Under the pieces are notes generated by a model, which did not search any database, was not told where the DNA came from, and saw only the letters and a list, made by a program, of their open reading frames with translations. Shown here piece after piece: positions 23,201 through 33,716 of a stretch of 64,000 bases of DNA. How positions within the stretch are numbered: the stretch's first letter is position 1; each line of letters begins with the position of its first letter. The stretch lies in the NCBI RefSeq assembly GCF_028776105.2, contig NZ_CP145606.1, forward strand, positions 1,426,001 to 1,490,000, written 5' to 3'. Position numbers and translations under genes: made by a program. The DNA is from Neisseria leonii (GTDB lineage Bacteria; Pseudomonadota; Gammaproteobacteria; Burkholderiales; Neisseriaceae).

Positions 23201-24433
23201 TTTCATACGGCCTACACGTGAAAGGTCATAGCTTTCTTCGTTGAAGAACAGGCGGTTGAACAGCAATTCCACCGCTTCTTCCGTAGGCGGTTCGCCCGGG
23301 CGCATCATGCGGTAAATCGCCACACGGGCAGCCTGCTGGTCGGCAGTCTCGTCGGTACGCAGGGTGGCGGAAATATAGCCGCCCTGATCCAGATCATTGA
23401 TATACAGCGTTTGGATTTCGCCGATACCGTGAATATCGAATTGTGCCAGCAGCTCTTCGGTAACCTCATCGTTGGCCGTTGCCAGCACTTCGCCGGTATC
23501 CGGCACAATGACATCGCGGGCCAAGCTCTTACCGATGAGCGAATCGGCATCGACCGTCAGGCGTTTCAAACCGGCCTTTTCAATATCGCGGATATTTTTC
23601 GCCGTGATGCGTTTACCCGCCTGCACCAATACATTGCCTTCACCGTCTACAATATCCAGCTTGGCCGTTTCGCCTTTCAGACGGCCTGCAACGAGATCGG
23701 TCTGCACACCGTCTTTCGACAGATAATAGGTTTCTTTGTCGTAAAACGTTTCAAGAATCTGCTCGTCGTTATAACCCAATGCTTTCAGCAGAATGGTCAC
23801 CGGCATTTTGCGGCGGCGGTCGATACGGAAATAGAGCAGATCTTTCGGATCAAACTCGAAATCCAGCCAAGAACCGCGGTAAGGGATAATGCGGGCAGAG
23901 AACAGCAGCTTGCCCGAAGAGTGGGTTTTACCCCGGTCATGTTCGAAAAACACGCCCGGCGAACGGTGCAGCTGGGAAACAATTACCCGTTCGGTACCGT
24001 TGATCACAAACGATCCGCTCGGTGTCATCAGCGGAATTTCGCCCATGTATACTTCGTTTTCCCGCATTTCCTTCAAAGTCTTAGATGCTGCGGAAGCTTC
24101 TTTGTCGTAAATTTTCAGGCGGATACGCGCACGCAGCGGAGCCGCATAAGTAATGCCGCGCAACTGGCATTCGGGAATATCGAATAAAGGCTCGCCCAAA
24201 GTGTAATGGACAAAATCCAACTCGGCATAACCGTTGTGGCTCACAATCGGGAAAATGGAGTTGAATGCGGCCTGCAAACCTTCGTCATCACGCCGGTCGA
24301 AGGGTTTGTCCTGTTGCAGGAACTTGGCATAAGAATCCAACTGGGTAGCCAGCAGAAACGGCACTTCCAAGACATTTTCGCGCTTCGCAAAACTTTTGCG
24401 GATGCGCTTTTTCTCGGTAAACGAATAACTCAT
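20249..24433 (-). CDS. rpoB: DNA-directed RNA polymerase beta subunit
   Basis: The 1,394-residue beta subunit of RNA polymerase. I use the ATG at 24433 ([20 protein letters not shown]), which has GGAG nine bases upstream and matches the family N-terminus. An in-frame ATG at 24463 would add ten unsupported residues. The rifampicin region reads [20 protein letters not shown] then [11 protein letters not shown], with the susceptible residues (D, H, S) at the classic positions. The C-terminal [18 protein letters not shown] motif is intact. Confidence 0.99.
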   Translation of the reverse strand: MSYSFTEKKRIRKSFAKRENVLEVPFLLATQLDSYAKFLQQDKPFDRRDDEGLQAAFNSIFPIVSHNGYAELDFVHYTLGEPLFDIPECQLRGITYAAPLRARIRLKIYDKEASAASKTLKEMRENEVYMGEIPLMTPSGSFVINGTERVIVSQLHRSPGVFFEHDRGKTHSSGKLLFSARIIPYRGSWLDFEFDPKDLLYFRIDRRRKMPVTILLKALGYNDEQILETFYDKETYYLSKDGVQTDLVAGRLKGETAKLDIVDGEGNVLVQAGKRITAKNIRDIEKAGLKRLTVDADSLIGKSLARDVIVPDTGEVLATANDEVTEELLAQFDIHGIGEIQTLYINDLDQGGYISATLRTDETADQQAARVAIYRMMRPGEPPTEEAVELLFNRLFFNEESYDLSRVGRMKFNTRTYDQKLSADQTASWYGRLLNETFAGAAEKGGYVLSVEDIVASIATLVELRNGHGEVDDIDHLGNRRVRSVGELAENQFRSGLSRVERAVKERLNQAEADNLMPTDLINAKPVSAAIKEFFGSSQLSQFMDQTNPLSEITHKRRVSALGPGGLTRERAGFEVRDVHPTHYGRVCPIETPEGPNIGLINSLSVYARTNEYGFLETPYRRVVDGKVTDQIDYLSAIEEGRYVIAQANADLDEAGNLTGDLITCREKGETIMATADRVQYMDVATGQVVSVAASLIPFLEHDDANRALMGANMQRQAVPCLRAEKPMVGTGIERDVAVDSATAIVARRGGVVEYVDANRVVIRVHDDEAVAGEVGVDIYNLVKFTRSNQSTNINQRPAVKAGDVLQRGDLVADGASTDLGELALGQNMTIAFMPWNGYNYEDSILISEKVAADDRYTSIHIEELNVVARDTKLGAEDITRDIPNLSERMQNRLDESGIVYIGAEVEAGDVLVGKVTPKGETQLTPEEKLLRAIFGEKASDVKDTSLRMPTGMSGTVIDVQVFTREGIERDKRAQAIIDAELKRYRQDLSDQLRIFDNDAFDRIERMIVGQKANGGPMKLAKGSEITKDYLTSLPSRHDWFDIRMADEGIAKQIELIKGSLADKRQEADELYEIKKKKMTQGDELQPGVQKMVKVFIAIKRRLQAGDKMAGRHGNKGVVSRILPVEDMPYMADGRPVDIVLNPLGVPSRMNIGQILEVHLGWAAKGIGERIERMLAEQRQAGEVRAFLNRLYNGSGKKEQLDELSDEEIIALAENLKRGATFASPVFDGAHEDEIKAMLELAYPSDDEQVRKLGFNDSKTQITLYDGRSGEAFDRKVTVGVMHYLKLHHLVDEKMHARSTGPYSLVTQQPLGGKAQFGGQRFGEMEVWALEAYGAAYTLQEMLTVKSDDVTGRTKMYENIVKGEHKIDAGMPESFNVLVKEIRSLGLDIDLERY

Positions 24434-24487
24434 TGCGGAATACTCCATTTGATGAGAAGACACAAATAACAGGACACTAATCGGATC

Positions 24488-24560
24488 CGCCGTCTGCTTT
24501 CAGACGGCCTTAATATGAAATTTACAATTATTTACCTGATAAAATTACCAAACAGGTAAA
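24488..24560 (-). promoter_or_regulatory. hairpins in the rplL-rpoB gap
   Basis: GCCGTCTG-CTT-TCAGACGGC (a DUS-derived stem) and TTTACCTG/CAGGTAAA (24531-24560) lie between the rplL terminator-like stem and rpoB. In enterobacteria this gap carries an attenuator and an RNase III site; a comparable processing role here is inference. Confidence 0.35.
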
Positions 24561-24601
24561 TTACGGTAAAAAACACAGATTTCAACCAATGGAAACGCAA
24601 T

Positions 24602-24628
24602 AAGGCTGGCAGTCCGACTGCCAGCCTT
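24602..24628 (-). terminator. attenuator-like hairpin between rplL and rpoB
   Basis: AAGGCTGGCAGTC/GACTGCCAGCCTT is a perfect 13-bp stem 16 bases after rplL. The T-run after it is poor (ATTGCG), which fits partial termination that lowers rpoBC relative to the ribosomal proteins. Confidence 0.6.
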
Positions 24629-24644
24629 CCATCCGGAAAACGGA

Positions 24645-25016
24645 TTATTTGATTTCGACTTTGGCGCCGGCCTCTTCCAATTGTTTTTGGATGTCTTCGG
24701 CTTCGGCTTTGGATACACCTTCTTTGAGGGTTTTCGGTGCACCGTCAACAATTTCTTTCGCTTCTTTCAGACCCAGACCGGTCAGAGCGCGTACCACTTT
24801 GATCACGCCGACTTTTTGCTCACTGGCCGCAACCAGGATAACGTCAAACTCGGTTTTCTCTTCGGCAGCAGCGGCACCGCCGGCAGCAGGGCCGGCAACG
24901 GCAACAGCGGCGGCAGAAACACCGAATTTTTCTTCAAACGCTTTAACCAGCTCGTTCAGCTCCATAACAGTCAGCTGTTCAACGGCGCTCAAAATGTCTT
25001 CTTTAGTAATAGCCAT
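24645..25016 (-). CDS. rplL: 50S ribosomal protein bL12 (L7/L12)
   Basis: A 123-residue stalk protein that binds translation factors, acting as dimers on L10. It has an N-terminal dimerisation helix pair ([20 protein letters not shown]), an Ala/Gly hinge (about residues 36-50) and the conserved C-terminal domain with [20 protein letters not shown]. The ATG at 25016 is used rather than an in-frame ATG at 25031; the extra five codons are not family-like. It follows rplJ by 61 bases. Confidence 0.98.
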   Translation of the reverse strand: MAITKEDILSAVEQLTVMELNELVKAFEEKFGVSAAAVAVAGPAAGGAAAAEEKTEFDVILVAASEQKVGVIKVVRALTGLGLKEAKEIVDGAPKTLKEGVSKAEAEDIQKQLEEAGAKVEIK

Positions 25017-25077
25017 GCTATTTAACTCCAAATATTGTCAAAAAATAAATCAGTTGAAACAAAATGTCTGCCGAAGA

Positions 25078-25578
25078 TTAAGCGGCTTCTTCGCCGGCTT
25101 TCTTCTCGGCCAAAGCAGCCAAACCGCGTGCAAAGCCGGAAACAGGCGCCTGCATAACGAACAGCAGTTTGGACAGCAGCTCTTCGCGGCTCGGGATAGA
25201 TGCCAACTCCGCCACTTGGGCAGCATCCAACACATCACCGTTATAAGAACCGGCTTTTAGAACGATTTTGTCGTCTTTTTTCGCGAATTGATGCAGCACT
25301 TTTGCCGCAGCGACGGCATCTTCTGATGCAGCGTAAACCAGCGGACCGACCATCTGATCCGCCAAACCTGCAAAAGAAGTACCCTCTACTGCGCGGCGAG
25401 CCAATGTATTTTTCAGAACGCGCAGATACACGCCTTCTTTACGGGCATTGGCACGCAGCTCAGTCATGCTGGCAACACTGATACCGCGATATTCGGCAAC
25501 CACCAGAGTTTGCGCATTCGCAATTGCGGCGCTGATCTCTTCAACGGCTACCTTCTTGGTTTCAATATTGAGACTCAA
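25078..25578 (-). CDS. rplJ: 50S ribosomal protein uL10
   Basis: A 166-residue stalk base protein that anchors L7/L12 dimers to 23S rRNA. The N-terminal part holds the conserved [17 protein letters not shown] and [12 protein letters not shown] motifs. The C-terminal helix for L12 binding ends in [15 protein letters not shown] precedes the ATG. In many bacteria L10-L12 represses its own operon through the leader. Confidence 0.98.
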   Translation of the reverse strand: MSLNIETKKVAVEEISAAIANAQTLVVAEYRGISVASMTELRANARKEGVYLRVLKNTLARRAVEGTSFAGLADQMVGPLVYAASEDAVAAAKVLHQFAKKDDKIVLKAGSYNGDVLDAAQVAELASIPSREELLSKLLFVMQAPVSGFARGLAALAEKKAGEEAA

Positions 25579-25599
25579 GGTCTACCTCCCACTGTTTAA

Positions 25600-25803
25600 A
25601 TTCAGAATATTCCCCAAAAGAATATTCCACCAGCGCGGCAACCCCTAGAAGACATTTGAACAAGCAGTGCTTGATAAATATTTCAGGACTACCGTCTGCG
25701 TAGGGCAGTTACGATTAAATCTTGCGATCCCTACGGTCTTGGACATCTACTTATATGATAAGTAGCCCAATACAAACGCCCGACTGCCGACAAAGCAGTC
25801 AGG
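25600..25803 (-). promoter_or_regulatory. probable L10 (rplJL) leader with attenuator stem
   Basis: The 238-base gap between rplA and rplJ is structured. It contains a stem GCCTGACTGC/GCAGTCGGGC (25779-25803), an 8-bp stem CTACTTAT/ATAAGTAG (25750-25768) and a longer imperfectly paired stretch up to the rplJ start. The position is where the L10 leader RNA bound by L10-L12 sits in most bacteria. I cannot confirm the consensus fold by eye. Confidence 0.45.
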
Positions 25804-25816
25804 CCGTCTGAATTTC

Positions 25817-26512
25817 TCAGCTGTTTACGCTGGACGTATCGACACGTACACCCAGCCCCATCGTGCTGCTCACAGCCACTTTTTTGAGGTACTGGCCTTT
25901 AGCGGCAGCCGGTTTGGCCTTGACAATCGCATCCAGCAGAGCATCAAAGTTTTCTTTCAGCGCAGCCTCTTCGAAAGAAGCGCGACCGATAGTGGCATGT
26001 ACGATACCGGCTTTATCGGTACGGTATTGAATCTGACCGGCCTTGGCATTTTTTACCGCCTCGGCAACATTCGGCGTAACCGTACCCACCTTCGGATTCG
26101 GCATCAGGCCGCGCGGACCCAAGATGGTACCCAACTGGCCGACAATACGCATGGCATCGGGAGAAGCAATTACGACATCAAAGTCCATATTGCCTTTTTT
26201 CACCTCTTCGGCCAAATCTTCAAAACCGACAATATCCGCACCGACTTCCTTGGCGGCCTCTGCGTTGGCACCCTGGGCAAATACCGCTACGCGGGTGGTT
26301 TTACCGGTACCTTTGGGCAAAACGACAGAACCACGGATAACCTGATCCGATTTGCGCGGATCCACACCCAGATTGAACGACACATCAACAGATTCGTCGA
26401 ACTTGGCCGTCGCCGCTTTTTTAACCAGCGCAATCGCTTCGTCAATTGCGTACAGCTTATTGGCTTCAACAGACGCACGCAACGCTTGCAGACGTTTAGA
26501 TACCTTAGCCAT
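25817..26512 (-). CDS. rplA: 50S ribosomal protein uL1
   Basis: A 231-residue protein of the L1 stalk, which moves the E-site tRNA and represses its own operon. It begins [16 protein letters not shown] and carries the L1 signature ([18 protein letters not shown], near residue 175). The ATG at 26512 overlaps the rplK stop as TGATG, so it is likely translationally coupled. A GTG directly before the ATG is an alternative start that adds one residue. Confidence 0.98.
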   Translation of the reverse strand: MAKVSKRLQALRASVEANKLYAIDEAIALVKKAATAKFDESVDVSFNLGVDPRKSDQVIRGSVVLPKGTGKTTRVAVFAQGANAEAAKEVGADIVGFEDLAEEVKKGNMDFDVVIASPDAMRIVGQLGTILGPRGLMPNPKVGTVTPNVAEAVKNAKAGQIQYRTDKAGIVHATIGRASFEEAALKENFDALLDAIVKAKPAAAKGQYLKKVAVSSTMGLGVRVDTSSVNS

Positions 26513-26943
26513 CACACACCCTCCACATTCAGACCCATAGAGCGGGCAGAACCGGCGATGGTACGCACGGCCGCATCCAGATCAGCGGCAGTCAGATCCG
26601 GCTCTTTCGTTTTTGCAATCTCTTCCAACTGGGCACGGGTTACTGTACCGACTTTTTGCGTCAGAGGATTGGCACTACCCTTTTGCAGACCCGCAGCTTT
26701 TTTCAGCAGAATGGTTGCCGGCGGGGTTTTCATCACAAAAGTGAATGATTTGTCCGCAAACGCGGTAATCACCACAGGAATCGGCAAGCCCGGCTCCATT
26801 GACTGGGTAGCCGCATTAAATGCCTTACAAAATTCCATAATATTCAAACCGCGCTGACCCAAAGCCGGGCCGACAGGCGGAGACGGATTGGCTTTACCCG
26901 CAGGAATCTGCAGTTTGATATAGCCGATAATTTTCTTTGCCAC
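26512..26943 (-). CDS. rplK: 50S ribosomal protein uL11
   Basis: A 143-residue protein of the GTPase-associated centre. It begins [20 protein letters not shown] and has [20 protein letters not shown], the N-terminal proline-rich face, and the C-terminal RNA-binding [18 protein letters not shown] precedes the ATG. It is the first gene of the L11 operon, 139 bases after nusG; that gap has a DUS. Confidence 0.98.
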   Translation of the reverse strand: MAKKIIGYIKLQIPAGKANPSPPVGPALGQRGLNIMEFCKAFNAATQSMEPGLPIPVVITAFADKSFTFVMKTPPATILLKKAAGLQKGSANPLTQKVGTVTRAQLEEIAKTKEPDLTAADLDAAVRTIAGSARSMGLNVEGV

Positions 26944-27082
26944 AATTTAGCTCCTAAAAAACGGGTAATCACGCGGAATCTTCCGCTCCCCAAAAAATCA
27001 GACCGCGCATTATATCGGTTTTTCGATTCAAAATCAAATCAATCATTCCAAGGCCGTCTGAAACGTATCATTCTCACCGCAA

Positions 27083-27616
27083 TCAGATTTTCTCAACCTG
27101 GCCGAACTCCAACTCCACCGGCGTTTCACGGCCGAAAATCTGTACCGATACACGCAACTTGTTGCGCTCGTAATTTACCTCTTCCACCAGTCCGTTAAAA
27201 TCGGCGAACGGCCCTTCGGTCACGCGTACCTGCTGCCCGACTTCAAACTCCACACGCGGCTTGGGCTTCTCCCCGCCCACTTGGACCTGCGCCATAATCG
27301 CATCAACCTCCCGCTGCGAAATCGGCAGCGGACGGTTGGCCGTACCGCCGATAAAGCCGGAAACCCGGGGGGTACTCTTGACCAAATGCCAAGAGTCATC
27401 GCTCATTTCCATTTCCACCAGCACATAGCCCGGGAAAAATTTGCGCTCACTGACCGTACGGCGGCCGTTTTTAATATCGACCACTTCTTCAACCGGTACC
27501 AGTATCTGGCCGAAATATGCCTCCATTCCCTCACGGGCGATGCGTTCTTTCAACGTTTTTTGGACATTCTTCTCAAAGCCGGAGTACGCCTGTACCACAT
27601 ACCAACGCTTAGACAT
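27083..27616 (-). CDS. nusG: transcription termination/antitermination factor NusG
   Basis: A 177-residue elongation factor that links RNA polymerase with Rho or the leading ribosome. It begins [20 protein letters not shown], has the NGN domain with [14 protein letters not shown], and ends with a KOW domain ([17 protein letters not shown], about residues 125-141). Its start lies two bases after the secE stop, the classic secE-nusG pair. Confidence 0.98.
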   Translation of the reverse strand: MSKRWYVVQAYSGFEKNVQKTLKERIAREGMEAYFGQILVPVEEVVDIKNGRRTVSERKFFPGYVLVEMEMSDDSWHLVKSTPRVSGFIGGTANRPLPISQREVDAIMAQVQVGGEKPKPRVEFEVGQQVRVTEGPFADFNGLVEEVNYERNKLRVSVQIFGRETPVELEFGQVEKI

Positions 27617-27618
27617 CT

Positions 27619-28062
27619 CTATCCCCTCTTCATTAATACGTCAAAAAACAACCAAGAAATCAGCGTATCCACACCATAAATAAATACAGCCAGAACCGTA
27701 ACAAAAGCCACCACAAACATGGTCATACGAAGCGTATAACTGCGCTCCGGCCAAACAACTTTCTTCACTTCTTTGACAGATTCGCGCACATAACGGCCGA
27801 ACCTGCCGAAATTGCCCGCCATCAGAACAATCAGTGCCGCAACGCAAGCCAAATACGGCATCAGGCTTTTGAGCGGATTATCCAGCCACAACAGGTTCTG
27901 ATGGGAAACCCACACACCGGCACCGACAATAACCGCAGCCAGCAACAAACGGAAAAAACCGATGACACCGGATTTCGGCTTCGGCTCTTCCAAAACAGCC
28001 TGCGACCGAAACGGTACTTTTTGGTTTTCCTCGGGCGACTTCAAAGGTGTCTGCTCAGACAT
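27619..28062 (-). CDS. secE: preprotein translocase subunit SecE
   Basis: A 147-residue inner-membrane subunit of SecYEG of the long, three-helix type. The first two helices lie at about residues 38-60 and 67-88, followed by the conserved amphipathic [20 protein letters not shown] region and the essential last helix. I use the ATG at 28062 ([13 protein letters not shown]), not the in-frame ATG at 28077. A terminator separates it from tRNA-Trp, so secE-nusG should have their own promoter nearby. Confidence 0.95.
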   Translation of the reverse strand: MSEQTPLKSPEENQKVPFRSQAVLEEPKPKSGVIGFFRLLLAAVIVGAGVWVSHQNLLWLDNPLKSLMPYLACVAALIVLMAGNFGRFGRYVRESVKEVKKVVWPERSYTLRMTMFVVAFVTVLAVFIYGVDTLISWLFFDVLMKRG

Positions 28063-28082
28063 AACAATACCTAACACGGAAA

Positions 28083-28117
28083 TAAAAAACTAACCGGCAA
28101 GGCCGGTTAGTTTTTTG
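28083..28117 (-). terminator. terminator after tuf-tRNA-Trp
   Basis: CTAACCGGC-AAG-GCCGGTTAG, flanked by six A and six T residues, lies directly after the tRNA-Trp 3' end. It is symmetrical, and on the minus strand gives a 9-bp stem with TTTTTTATT. Confidence 0.9.
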
Positions 28118-28119
28118 TT

Positions 28120-28195
28120 TGGCAGGCCAGGAGGGTCTCGAACCCCCAACCCTCGGTTTTGGAGACCGATACTCTACCAATTGAGCTACTGGCCT
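28120..28195 (-). tRNA. tRNA-Trp (CCA anticodon)
   Basis: The minus strand reads AGGCCAGTAGCTCAATTGG... with anticodon loop TCTCCAAAA region, T-loop GGTTCGAGACC and an encoded CCA, 76 bases. It lies between tuf and secE, as in many proteobacteria. Confidence 0.97.
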
Positions 28196-28201
28196 CTAAA
28201 A

Positions 28202-29386
28202 TTAAGCGATGACAGAAGAAACGACACCGGCACCTACGGTACGGCCGCCTTCGCGAATCGCAAAGCGCAAACCGTTTTCCATGGCGATCGGGGCAATCAG
28301 CTCAACCGTGATCTTCACGTTCTCGCCCGGCATAACCATTTCCACGCCTTCCTGCAGCGATACCGCACCGGTTACGTCGGTGGTACGGAAGTAGAATTGC
28401 GGACGGTAGTTCGCGAAGAACGGTGTATGGCGGCCGCCCTCTTCTTTGCTCAGTACGTATACTTCGGCTTCGAATTTGGTGTGCGGGGTAATCGTACCCG
28501 GTTTGGCCAATACTTGACCGCGCTCGACTTCTTCGCGTTTGGTACCGCGCAGCAGTACGCCTACGTTGTCGCCCGCCTGGCCTTCGTCCAGCAGTTTGCG
28601 GAACATTTCCACGCCGGTACAGGTGGTTTTTTGGGTGTCTTTCAGACCGACGATTTCAATCTCGTCGCCGACGTGGATGATGCCGCGCTCGACACGGCCG
28701 GTAACCACGGTACCGCGGCCGGAAATCGAGAATACGTCTTCAATCGGCAGCAGGAAGGGTTTGTCTACGGCACGCTCGGGGGTCGGGATGTAGCTGTCCA
28801 AAGCGGCAGCCAGTTCGAAGATTTTTTCTTTGAATGCGGCATCGCCTTCCAAAGCTTTCAGGGCAGAGCCTTGGACGATCGGGCAGTCGTCGCCCGGGAA
28901 GTCGTAGCTGGACAGCAGGTCGCGGATTTCCATTTCAACCAGCTCCAGCAGTTCTTCGTCGTCCACCATGTCACATTTGTTCATGAAGACGAGAATGTAG
29001 GGTACGCCTACCTGACGCGCCAGCAGGATGTGCTCGCGGGTTTGCGGCATGGGGCCGTCTGCGGCGGATACGACGAGAATCGCACCGTCCATTTGGGCGG
29101 CACCGGTAATCATGTTTTTCACGTAGTCGGCGTGACCCGGGCAATCTACGTGGGCGTAGTGGCGGGTTTCGGTTTCGTATTCTACGTGTGAGGTGTTGAT
29201 GGTGATGCCGCGGGCTTTTTCTTCCGGGGCATTGTCAATCTGGTCGTAGCCTTTGGCCTGGCCGCCGAATTTTTCGGCCAAGATGGTGGTCAGGGCAGCT
29301 GTCAGGGTGGTTTTACCATGGTCAACGTGACCGATGGTGCCAACGTTTACGTGCGGTTTGCTACGTTCAAACTTTTCCTTTGCCAT
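28202..29386 (-). CDS. tuf: elongation factor Tu
   Basis: A 394-residue GTPase that brings aminoacyl-tRNA to the ribosome. The P-loop [10 protein letters not shown] (about residues 18-27), DCPGHADY (switch II) and NKCD (base recognition) are intact, followed by the two beta-barrel domains. It lies in the tRNA-Tyr/Gly/Thr-tuf-tRNA-Trp unit, the tufB context of enterobacteria. Proteobacteria often have a second tuf gene in the str operon, which is not in this window. Confidence 0.99.
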   Translation of the reverse strand: MAKEKFERSKPHVNVGTIGHVDHGKTTLTAALTTILAEKFGGQAKGYDQIDNAPEEKARGITINTSHVEYETETRHYAHVDCPGHADYVKNMITGAAQMDGAILVVSAADGPMPQTREHILLARQVGVPYILVFMNKCDMVDDEELLELVEMEIRDLLSSYDFPGDDCPIVQGSALKALEGDAAFKEKIFELAAALDSYIPTPERAVDKPFLLPIEDVFSISGRGTVVTGRVERGIIHVGDEIEIVGLKDTQKTTCTGVEMFRKLLDEGQAGDNVGVLLRGTKREEVERGQVLAKPGTITPHTKFEAEVYVLSKEEGGRHTPFFANYRPQFYFRTTDVTGAVSLQEGVEMVMPGENVKITVELIAPIAMENGLRFAIREGGRTVGAGVVSSVIA

Positions 29387-29429
29387 GGCAAATTCCTATC
29401 TTAAAACTAAAATAAACAGGGTAAGCTTT

Positions 29430-29504
29430 TGGTGCCCATGGGCAGATTTGAACTGCCGGCCTCTCCCTTACCAAGGGAGTGCTCTACCCCTGAGCTACAT
29501 GGGC
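29430..29504 (-). tRNA. tRNA-Thr (GGT anticodon)
   Basis: GCCCATGTAGCTCAGGGG... with anticodon loop TTGGTAA, T-loop region TTCAAAT and an encoded CCA. The acceptor GCCCATG/CATGGGC pairs fully; 75 bases. Confidence 0.97.
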
Positions 29505-29515
29505 CAATCTGATTT

Positions 29516-29589
29516 TGGAGCGGGTGAAGGGAATCGAACCCTCACCGTAAGCTTGGAAGGCTTCTGCTCTACCATTGAGCTACACCCGC
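29516..29589 (-). tRNA. tRNA-Gly (TCC anticodon)
   Basis: GCGGGTGTAGCTCAATGG... with anticodon loop CTTCCAA, T-loop TTCGATT and an encoded CCA. The acceptor GCGGGTG/CACCCGC pairs fully; 74 bases. Confidence 0.97.
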
Positions 29590-29624
29590 ATACTTACTGT
29601 TCTCTGCTCCAACGAGTTGGAATT

Positions 29625-29708
29625 TGGTGGTGGGAGAAGGATTCGAACCTTCGAAGCTCTCGCAACAGATTTACAGTCTGCCCCCTTTGACCGCTCGGGA
29701 ATCCCACC
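29625..29708 (-). tRNA. tRNA-Tyr (GTA anticodon)
   Basis: GGTGGGATTCCCGAGCGG... with anticodon loop CTGTAAA and a long variable arm (GCGAGAGC region), the class II layout of bacterial tRNA-Tyr. CCA is encoded; 84 bases. It is the first gene of the tRNA-tuf unit. Confidence 0.96.
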
Positions 29709-29806
29709 AAAAGAGAAACGTAATATTAAAGTTCTTGCCGGAAACCGTCAATGCCTATTTGGTACATTTCAACAAATAATCACCAAACGGCTAATTCTAA
29801 ATAAAA

Positions 29807-30070
<264 letters not shown>

Positions 30071-30140
30071 TCATTCATACTTTTCAAACCAAGGGCGGAT
30101 TATAGCACAATCCGCCTTATGCCTGTTTGACCGAAGGCCG

Positions 30141-30719
30141 TCACATTGATGCAGCCTGCCTGTCTGTCCGGTGCAGCAGTGCGAAGCGGCTTATGCCCGC
30201 TTTGCCCTCGCGGTAAACCGTCAGCCAGTCGGGCAGCGGCGGCATGTCGCCCGCCTCCATATAAACCCAGGCATGATTTTTCAGACGGCCTTCCAGCACA
30301 GCGAACAGCTGCGGCCAGTTTTTCCACGCAAACGGCGGGTCGAGAAAGACACCGTCAAACCGGTCATGACTGTCGCGCAGATAGGCCAAACCGTCCGCCT
30401 GCCGCACTTCCGCCCGCTCCAAGCCCATCAATGCGGCGTTTTTTTTCAGGTTATGTACGGTCGGGCGGTGGTTGTCGAGCAAAAGCACGCGGCGGGCACG
30501 GCGGGAAGCCGCCTCGAAACCGAGTGCGCCGCTGCCGGCAAATACGTCCAATACCGACTGGCCGGTCAAATCCTGCCCCAGCCAGTTGAATACTTTTTCG
30601 CGTACCATATCCGGTGTCGGCCGCAATCCTTCGGCGGCAGGGAAAGTCAGTTTGCGGCCGCGGCACTCGCCGCCGATGATGCGTACCTGATTACTGTGTC
30701 TGCTGTTTGTTTTTGCCAC
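30141..30719 (-). CDS. rsmD: 16S rRNA (guanine(966)-N2)-methyltransferase
   Basis: A 192-residue S-adenosylmethionine enzyme that methylates G966 of 16S rRNA in the assembling 30S subunit. The N-terminal RIIGGECRGRKL, the SAM loop DVFAGSGALGFEAASR (A61-G64) and the catalytic DPPF (residues 127-130) are all present. A DUS lies inside the gene at about 30280 (read as GRLKN). Confidence 0.95.
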   Translation of the reverse strand: MAKTNSRHSNQVRIIGGECRGRKLTFPAAEGLRPTPDMVREKVFNWLGQDLTGQSVLDVFAGSGALGFEAASRRARRVLLLDNHRPTVHNLKKNAALMGLERAEVRQADGLAYLRDSHDRFDGVFLDPPFAWKNWPQLFAVLEGRLKNHAWVYMEAGDMPPLPDWLTVYREGKAGISRFALLHRTDRQAASM

Positions 30720-30791
30720 GGAAAATCCTTTCGGTCGGCCAAGAATCCGCCATCATGATAGCAGGCAAACATGACGTTTTCCCATACTGTC

Positions 30792-30879
30792 CGGCCGTCT
30801 GAAAACGAGCGAAGCAAGTTTCTGCGCAGCTAAAACGGCTGCACCGCCCCAAACCGCTAGGTGCGTTTTCAGACGGCCT
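30792..30879. repeat. DUS-flanked AGCTAAAAC repeat unit
   Basis: GGCCGTCTGAAAACGAGCG, AAGTTTCTGCGCAGCTAAAAC and a closing inverted DUS (TTTTCAGACGGCC) abut the parC stop. It is a member of the DUS-hairpin family with a changed stem. Confidence 0.55.
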
Positions 30880-33187
30880 ACTCCGCCGCCTTGACGGCAT
30901 CAATGACACCGGCAATATCGAGCAGGCGGCCTTTGCGGCCGCGTTTGGCGGCAATGTCCTGTATACGCAGGCGCTCCTGATGCGCACCGCCGCGTCTGCC
31001 CGTACTCTCGACGATAAATTCGGGCGCGGCCACAACGGCCAGATGCGCCAACCTGTCGCCGTCGCCCAAACTCATCAATTGCAGGCCGCGCCCTTTGGCC
31101 ATCACTTCCAATTCGCCGAGCGGGAAAGCCAGCAGCCGCTTGGCTTCGCTGACCGCCACCACCTGACAGTCGGGATTAATCAGCGAAACGGCCAATACGG
31201 GCACGGGCGGCAGGACGGTTTCGCCCGCCTTCACGGTCATCAGCACTTTGCCCGCTTTCACCCGGGCAACCATATCGCCGAGTTTGGCGATAAAGCCGTA
31301 GCCGCCGCTGTTGCCCAGCAGATAATGGCGGTCGGGCAGGCCGGTCATGACGGCAACGACATGGGCGCCGTTCTGCAAGTCAATCAGCGAAGCCAGCGGT
31401 ACGCCGTCGCCGCGCCCGCCGGGAATATCGGCGGCATCGAGCGTGTAGGTGCGGCCGTGCGAATCGAGTACGACAACCGGCCACACCGTGCGCCCTTCGA
31501 TCACCTGTTTGAGGCCGTCGCCTTCTTTGAATGCGGTTTGCCCCAAATCGAGATGGTGTCCGGCGCGGCTGCGTATCCAGCCCTGACGGGACAGAATCAG
31601 CGTAACCGGCTCATCGGCGGTGGTCTGAGTCAGCGTGGCGCGTTCGGCGGCTTCTACCAAAGTCCGCCGCTCATCGCCGTACTGCTTCATATCGGCCTGC
31701 ATCTCTTTGATAATCAGCTTTTTCTTTTCGTTTTCATCGCTCAGCAGGATATTCAGACGGCCTGCTTCGTCGCGCAGTTCATTCAATTCTTTTTCCAGCT
31801 TGAAGCCTTCCAGACGGGCCAGCTGGCGCAGGCGGATTTCGAGAATGTCTTCGGCCTGGATTTCGGTCAGGCCGAAAGCGGCCATCAGGTCGGGCTTGGG
31901 TTCGTCCGATTCGCGAATCACCCGAATCACTTCGTCGATGTGCAGAAAGACCGTCATGCGCCCTTCGAGAATGTGGATGCGTTTTTCCACCTGCTCCAAA
32001 CGGAAATTCAGACGGCGTGTAACCGTGGCGGTACGGAATTCCAGCCACTCGCTCAAAATGGTTTTGAGGTTTTTCTGGGCGGGGCGGTTGTCCGTTCCCA
32101 TCATCACAAGGTTCACCGGCACATTGCCTTCCAGAGAAGTCTGCACCATCAGCGTGTTGATGAAGTTTTCCGGGTCGATGCGGCCGGATTTCGGCTCGAA
32201 CACCAGCCGTACGGGCGATTCGCTGTCGCTCTCGTCGCGCACGCGGTCCAACAGGGAAAGCATCAGGGCTTTGGTGTTCTGCTGCTCTTGGGTCAGGGCT
32301 TTTTTGCCCGATTTGGGTTTGGGATTGGTCTGCTCTTCGATTTCGGCCAGAATTTTCTGCGCCGAAGTATGGGGCGGCAGCTCGGTTACGATGATGCGCC
32401 ACTGGCCTCGCGCCAGTTTTTCGATTTCGTAACGCGCACGCACGCGCACGCTGCCTTTTCCGCTTTCGTAAATCTGCTGCAAATCGGCAGCGGAAGTGAT
32501 GATGTGGCCGCCGCCGGCAAAATCGGGCGCGGGGAGATACTGCATCAGCTCGGCCGTGGTCAGCGACGGTTTTTTCAGCAGGGCAACCGCGGCTTGGGTA
32601 ACCTCCGTGAGATTGTGCGGCGGGATTTCGGTGGCCATACCGACGGCAATCCCCGATGCGCCGTTGAGCAGCACCATCGGCAGCCGCGCGGGCAAATGTA
32701 CCGGTTCTTCAAACGCGCCGTCGTAGTTGGGCACAAAATCCACCGTGCCCATATTGATTTCGGACAGCAGCAGCTCGGCAATCGGCGTGAGCCGCGCCTC
32801 GGTGTAACGCATGGCCGCCGCGCCGTCGCCGTCGCGCGAACCGAAATTGCCGATGCCGTCGATTAAAGGATAGCGCAGCGTGAAATCCTGTGCCATGCGC
32901 ACCATCGCTTCGTAGGCCGAACTGTCGCCGTGCGGGTGGTATTTACCCAAAATCTCGCCGACCACGCGGGCGGATTTCACCGGCTTTGCACCTGCGGTCA
33001 AGCCCATATCGCGCATGGCATACAGAATGCGCCGCTGCACGGGCTTTTGGCCGTCTGAAACCTCGGGCAGGGCGCGGCCTTTGACAACGCTCATCGCATA
33101 TTCGAGATAGGCACGCTCGGCATAGCGGCCCAGCAGCAGGTAATCTTCTCCGGCAACGGCCGAAGACGGTTTCATCACGGTTTCCAT
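30878..33187 (-). CDS. parC: DNA topoisomerase IV subunit A
   Basis: The DNA-cleaving subunit of topoisomerase IV, which decatenates chromosomes. With the ATG at 33187 it has 769 residues; an ATG at 33175 is equally possible, and the far upstream start at 33307 is not family-like. The catalytic tyrosine lies in [10 protein letters not shown] (Y128). The quinolone region is [12 protein letters not shown] with the susceptible serine and glutamate. The C-terminal beta-pinwheel starts near residue 500. parE is not in the window. Confidence 0.97.
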   Translation of the reverse strand: METVMKPSSAVAGEDYLLLGRYAERAYLEYAMSVVKGRALPEVSDGQKPVQRRILYAMRDMGLTAGAKPVKSARVVGEILGKYHPHGDSSAYEAMVRMAQDFTLRYPLIDGIGNFGSRDGDGAAAMRYTEARLTPIAELLLSEINMGTVDFVPNYDGAFEEPVHLPARLPMVLLNGASGIAVGMATEIPPHNLTEVTQAAVALLKKPSLTTAELMQYLPAPDFAGGGHIITSAADLQQIYESGKGSVRVRARYEIEKLARGQWRIIVTELPPHTSAQKILAEIEEQTNPKPKSGKKALTQEQQNTKALMLSLLDRVRDESDSESPVRLVFEPKSGRIDPENFINTLMVQTSLEGNVPVNLVMMGTDNRPAQKNLKTILSEWLEFRTATVTRRLNFRLEQVEKRIHILEGRMTVFLHIDEVIRVIRESDEPKPDLMAAFGLTEIQAEDILEIRLRQLARLEGFKLEKELNELRDEAGRLNILLSDENEKKKLIIKEMQADMKQYGDERRTLVEAAERATLTQTTADEPVTLILSRQGWIRSRAGHHLDLGQTAFKEGDGLKQVIEGRTVWPVVVLDSHGRTYTLDAADIPGGRGDGVPLASLIDLQNGAHVVAVMTGLPDRHYLLGNSGGYGFIAKLGDMVARVKAGKVLMTVKAGETVLPPVPVLAVSLINPDCQVVAVSEAKRLLAFPLGELEVMAKGRGLQLMSLGDGDRLAHLAVVAAPEFIVESTGRRGGAHQERLRIQDIAAKRGRKGRLLDIAGVIDAVKAAE

Positions 33188-33333
33188 ACAATTTCCATCT
33201 GACGGGTGGACAATCTGACGCAGGCGGCATTGTAAAGCAATTTGCCGGTACGGGCATGACGGCAAACACAGCAAGGACGTGCATGGGCCTGTCCGGTTTC
33301 GGGACAAGATACTTTTCCATCAACGGCAAATTG

Positions 33334-33660
33334 TCGGATTCCAGAATCCGACCTACTGTTAAAACAGGTTTCTGCAAAAGCAAACTACCGTTACACCGTT
33401 TCAGGCGGCCTATGCCGCCCGCACATTGCTCGTTCGATTCGAGACAAACAACTATTTACAATCGTAGGTCGGACTCTTGAATCCGACACTCCAATTACAG
33501 AAATTCAATGTGCCGGTCGGGTTTCGCAATCCGATATTCCTGCCCCCTCTAACCCTATCCCATCGCACCTATCCACCCGAAAAAGTCGGATTCAAGAATC
33601 CGACCTACGGAATTTTCCGATAAAACAGGCCGTCTGAAAACACACGGTTCAGACGGCCTG
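33334..33660. repeat. REP elements and inverted-DUS terminator
   Basis: The gap between parC and thiB holds three single REPs: TCGGATTCCAGAATCCGACC at about 33334, GTAGGTCGGACTCTTGAATC at 33464 and GTCGGATTCAAGAATCCGAC at 33583. It ends with an inverted DUS pair CAGGCCGTCTGAA/TTCAGACGGCCTG (33626-33660) that can end thiB transcription. No gene is seen. Confidence 0.65.
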
Positions 33661-33716
33661 ATGGCGGAACGGACGACGGCAGAAACCGATACACCGTTTC
33701 CCGCCGTACCGATCAT

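Noticed and set aside
30980..32866. A 628-codon plus-strand frame
   Set aside because: Shadow of parC on the other strand, with the same biased composition.
33188..33307. N-terminal extension of ParC to 33307
   Set aside because: The added 40 residues (cysteine-rich) are absent from the family, and a better start lies at 33187.
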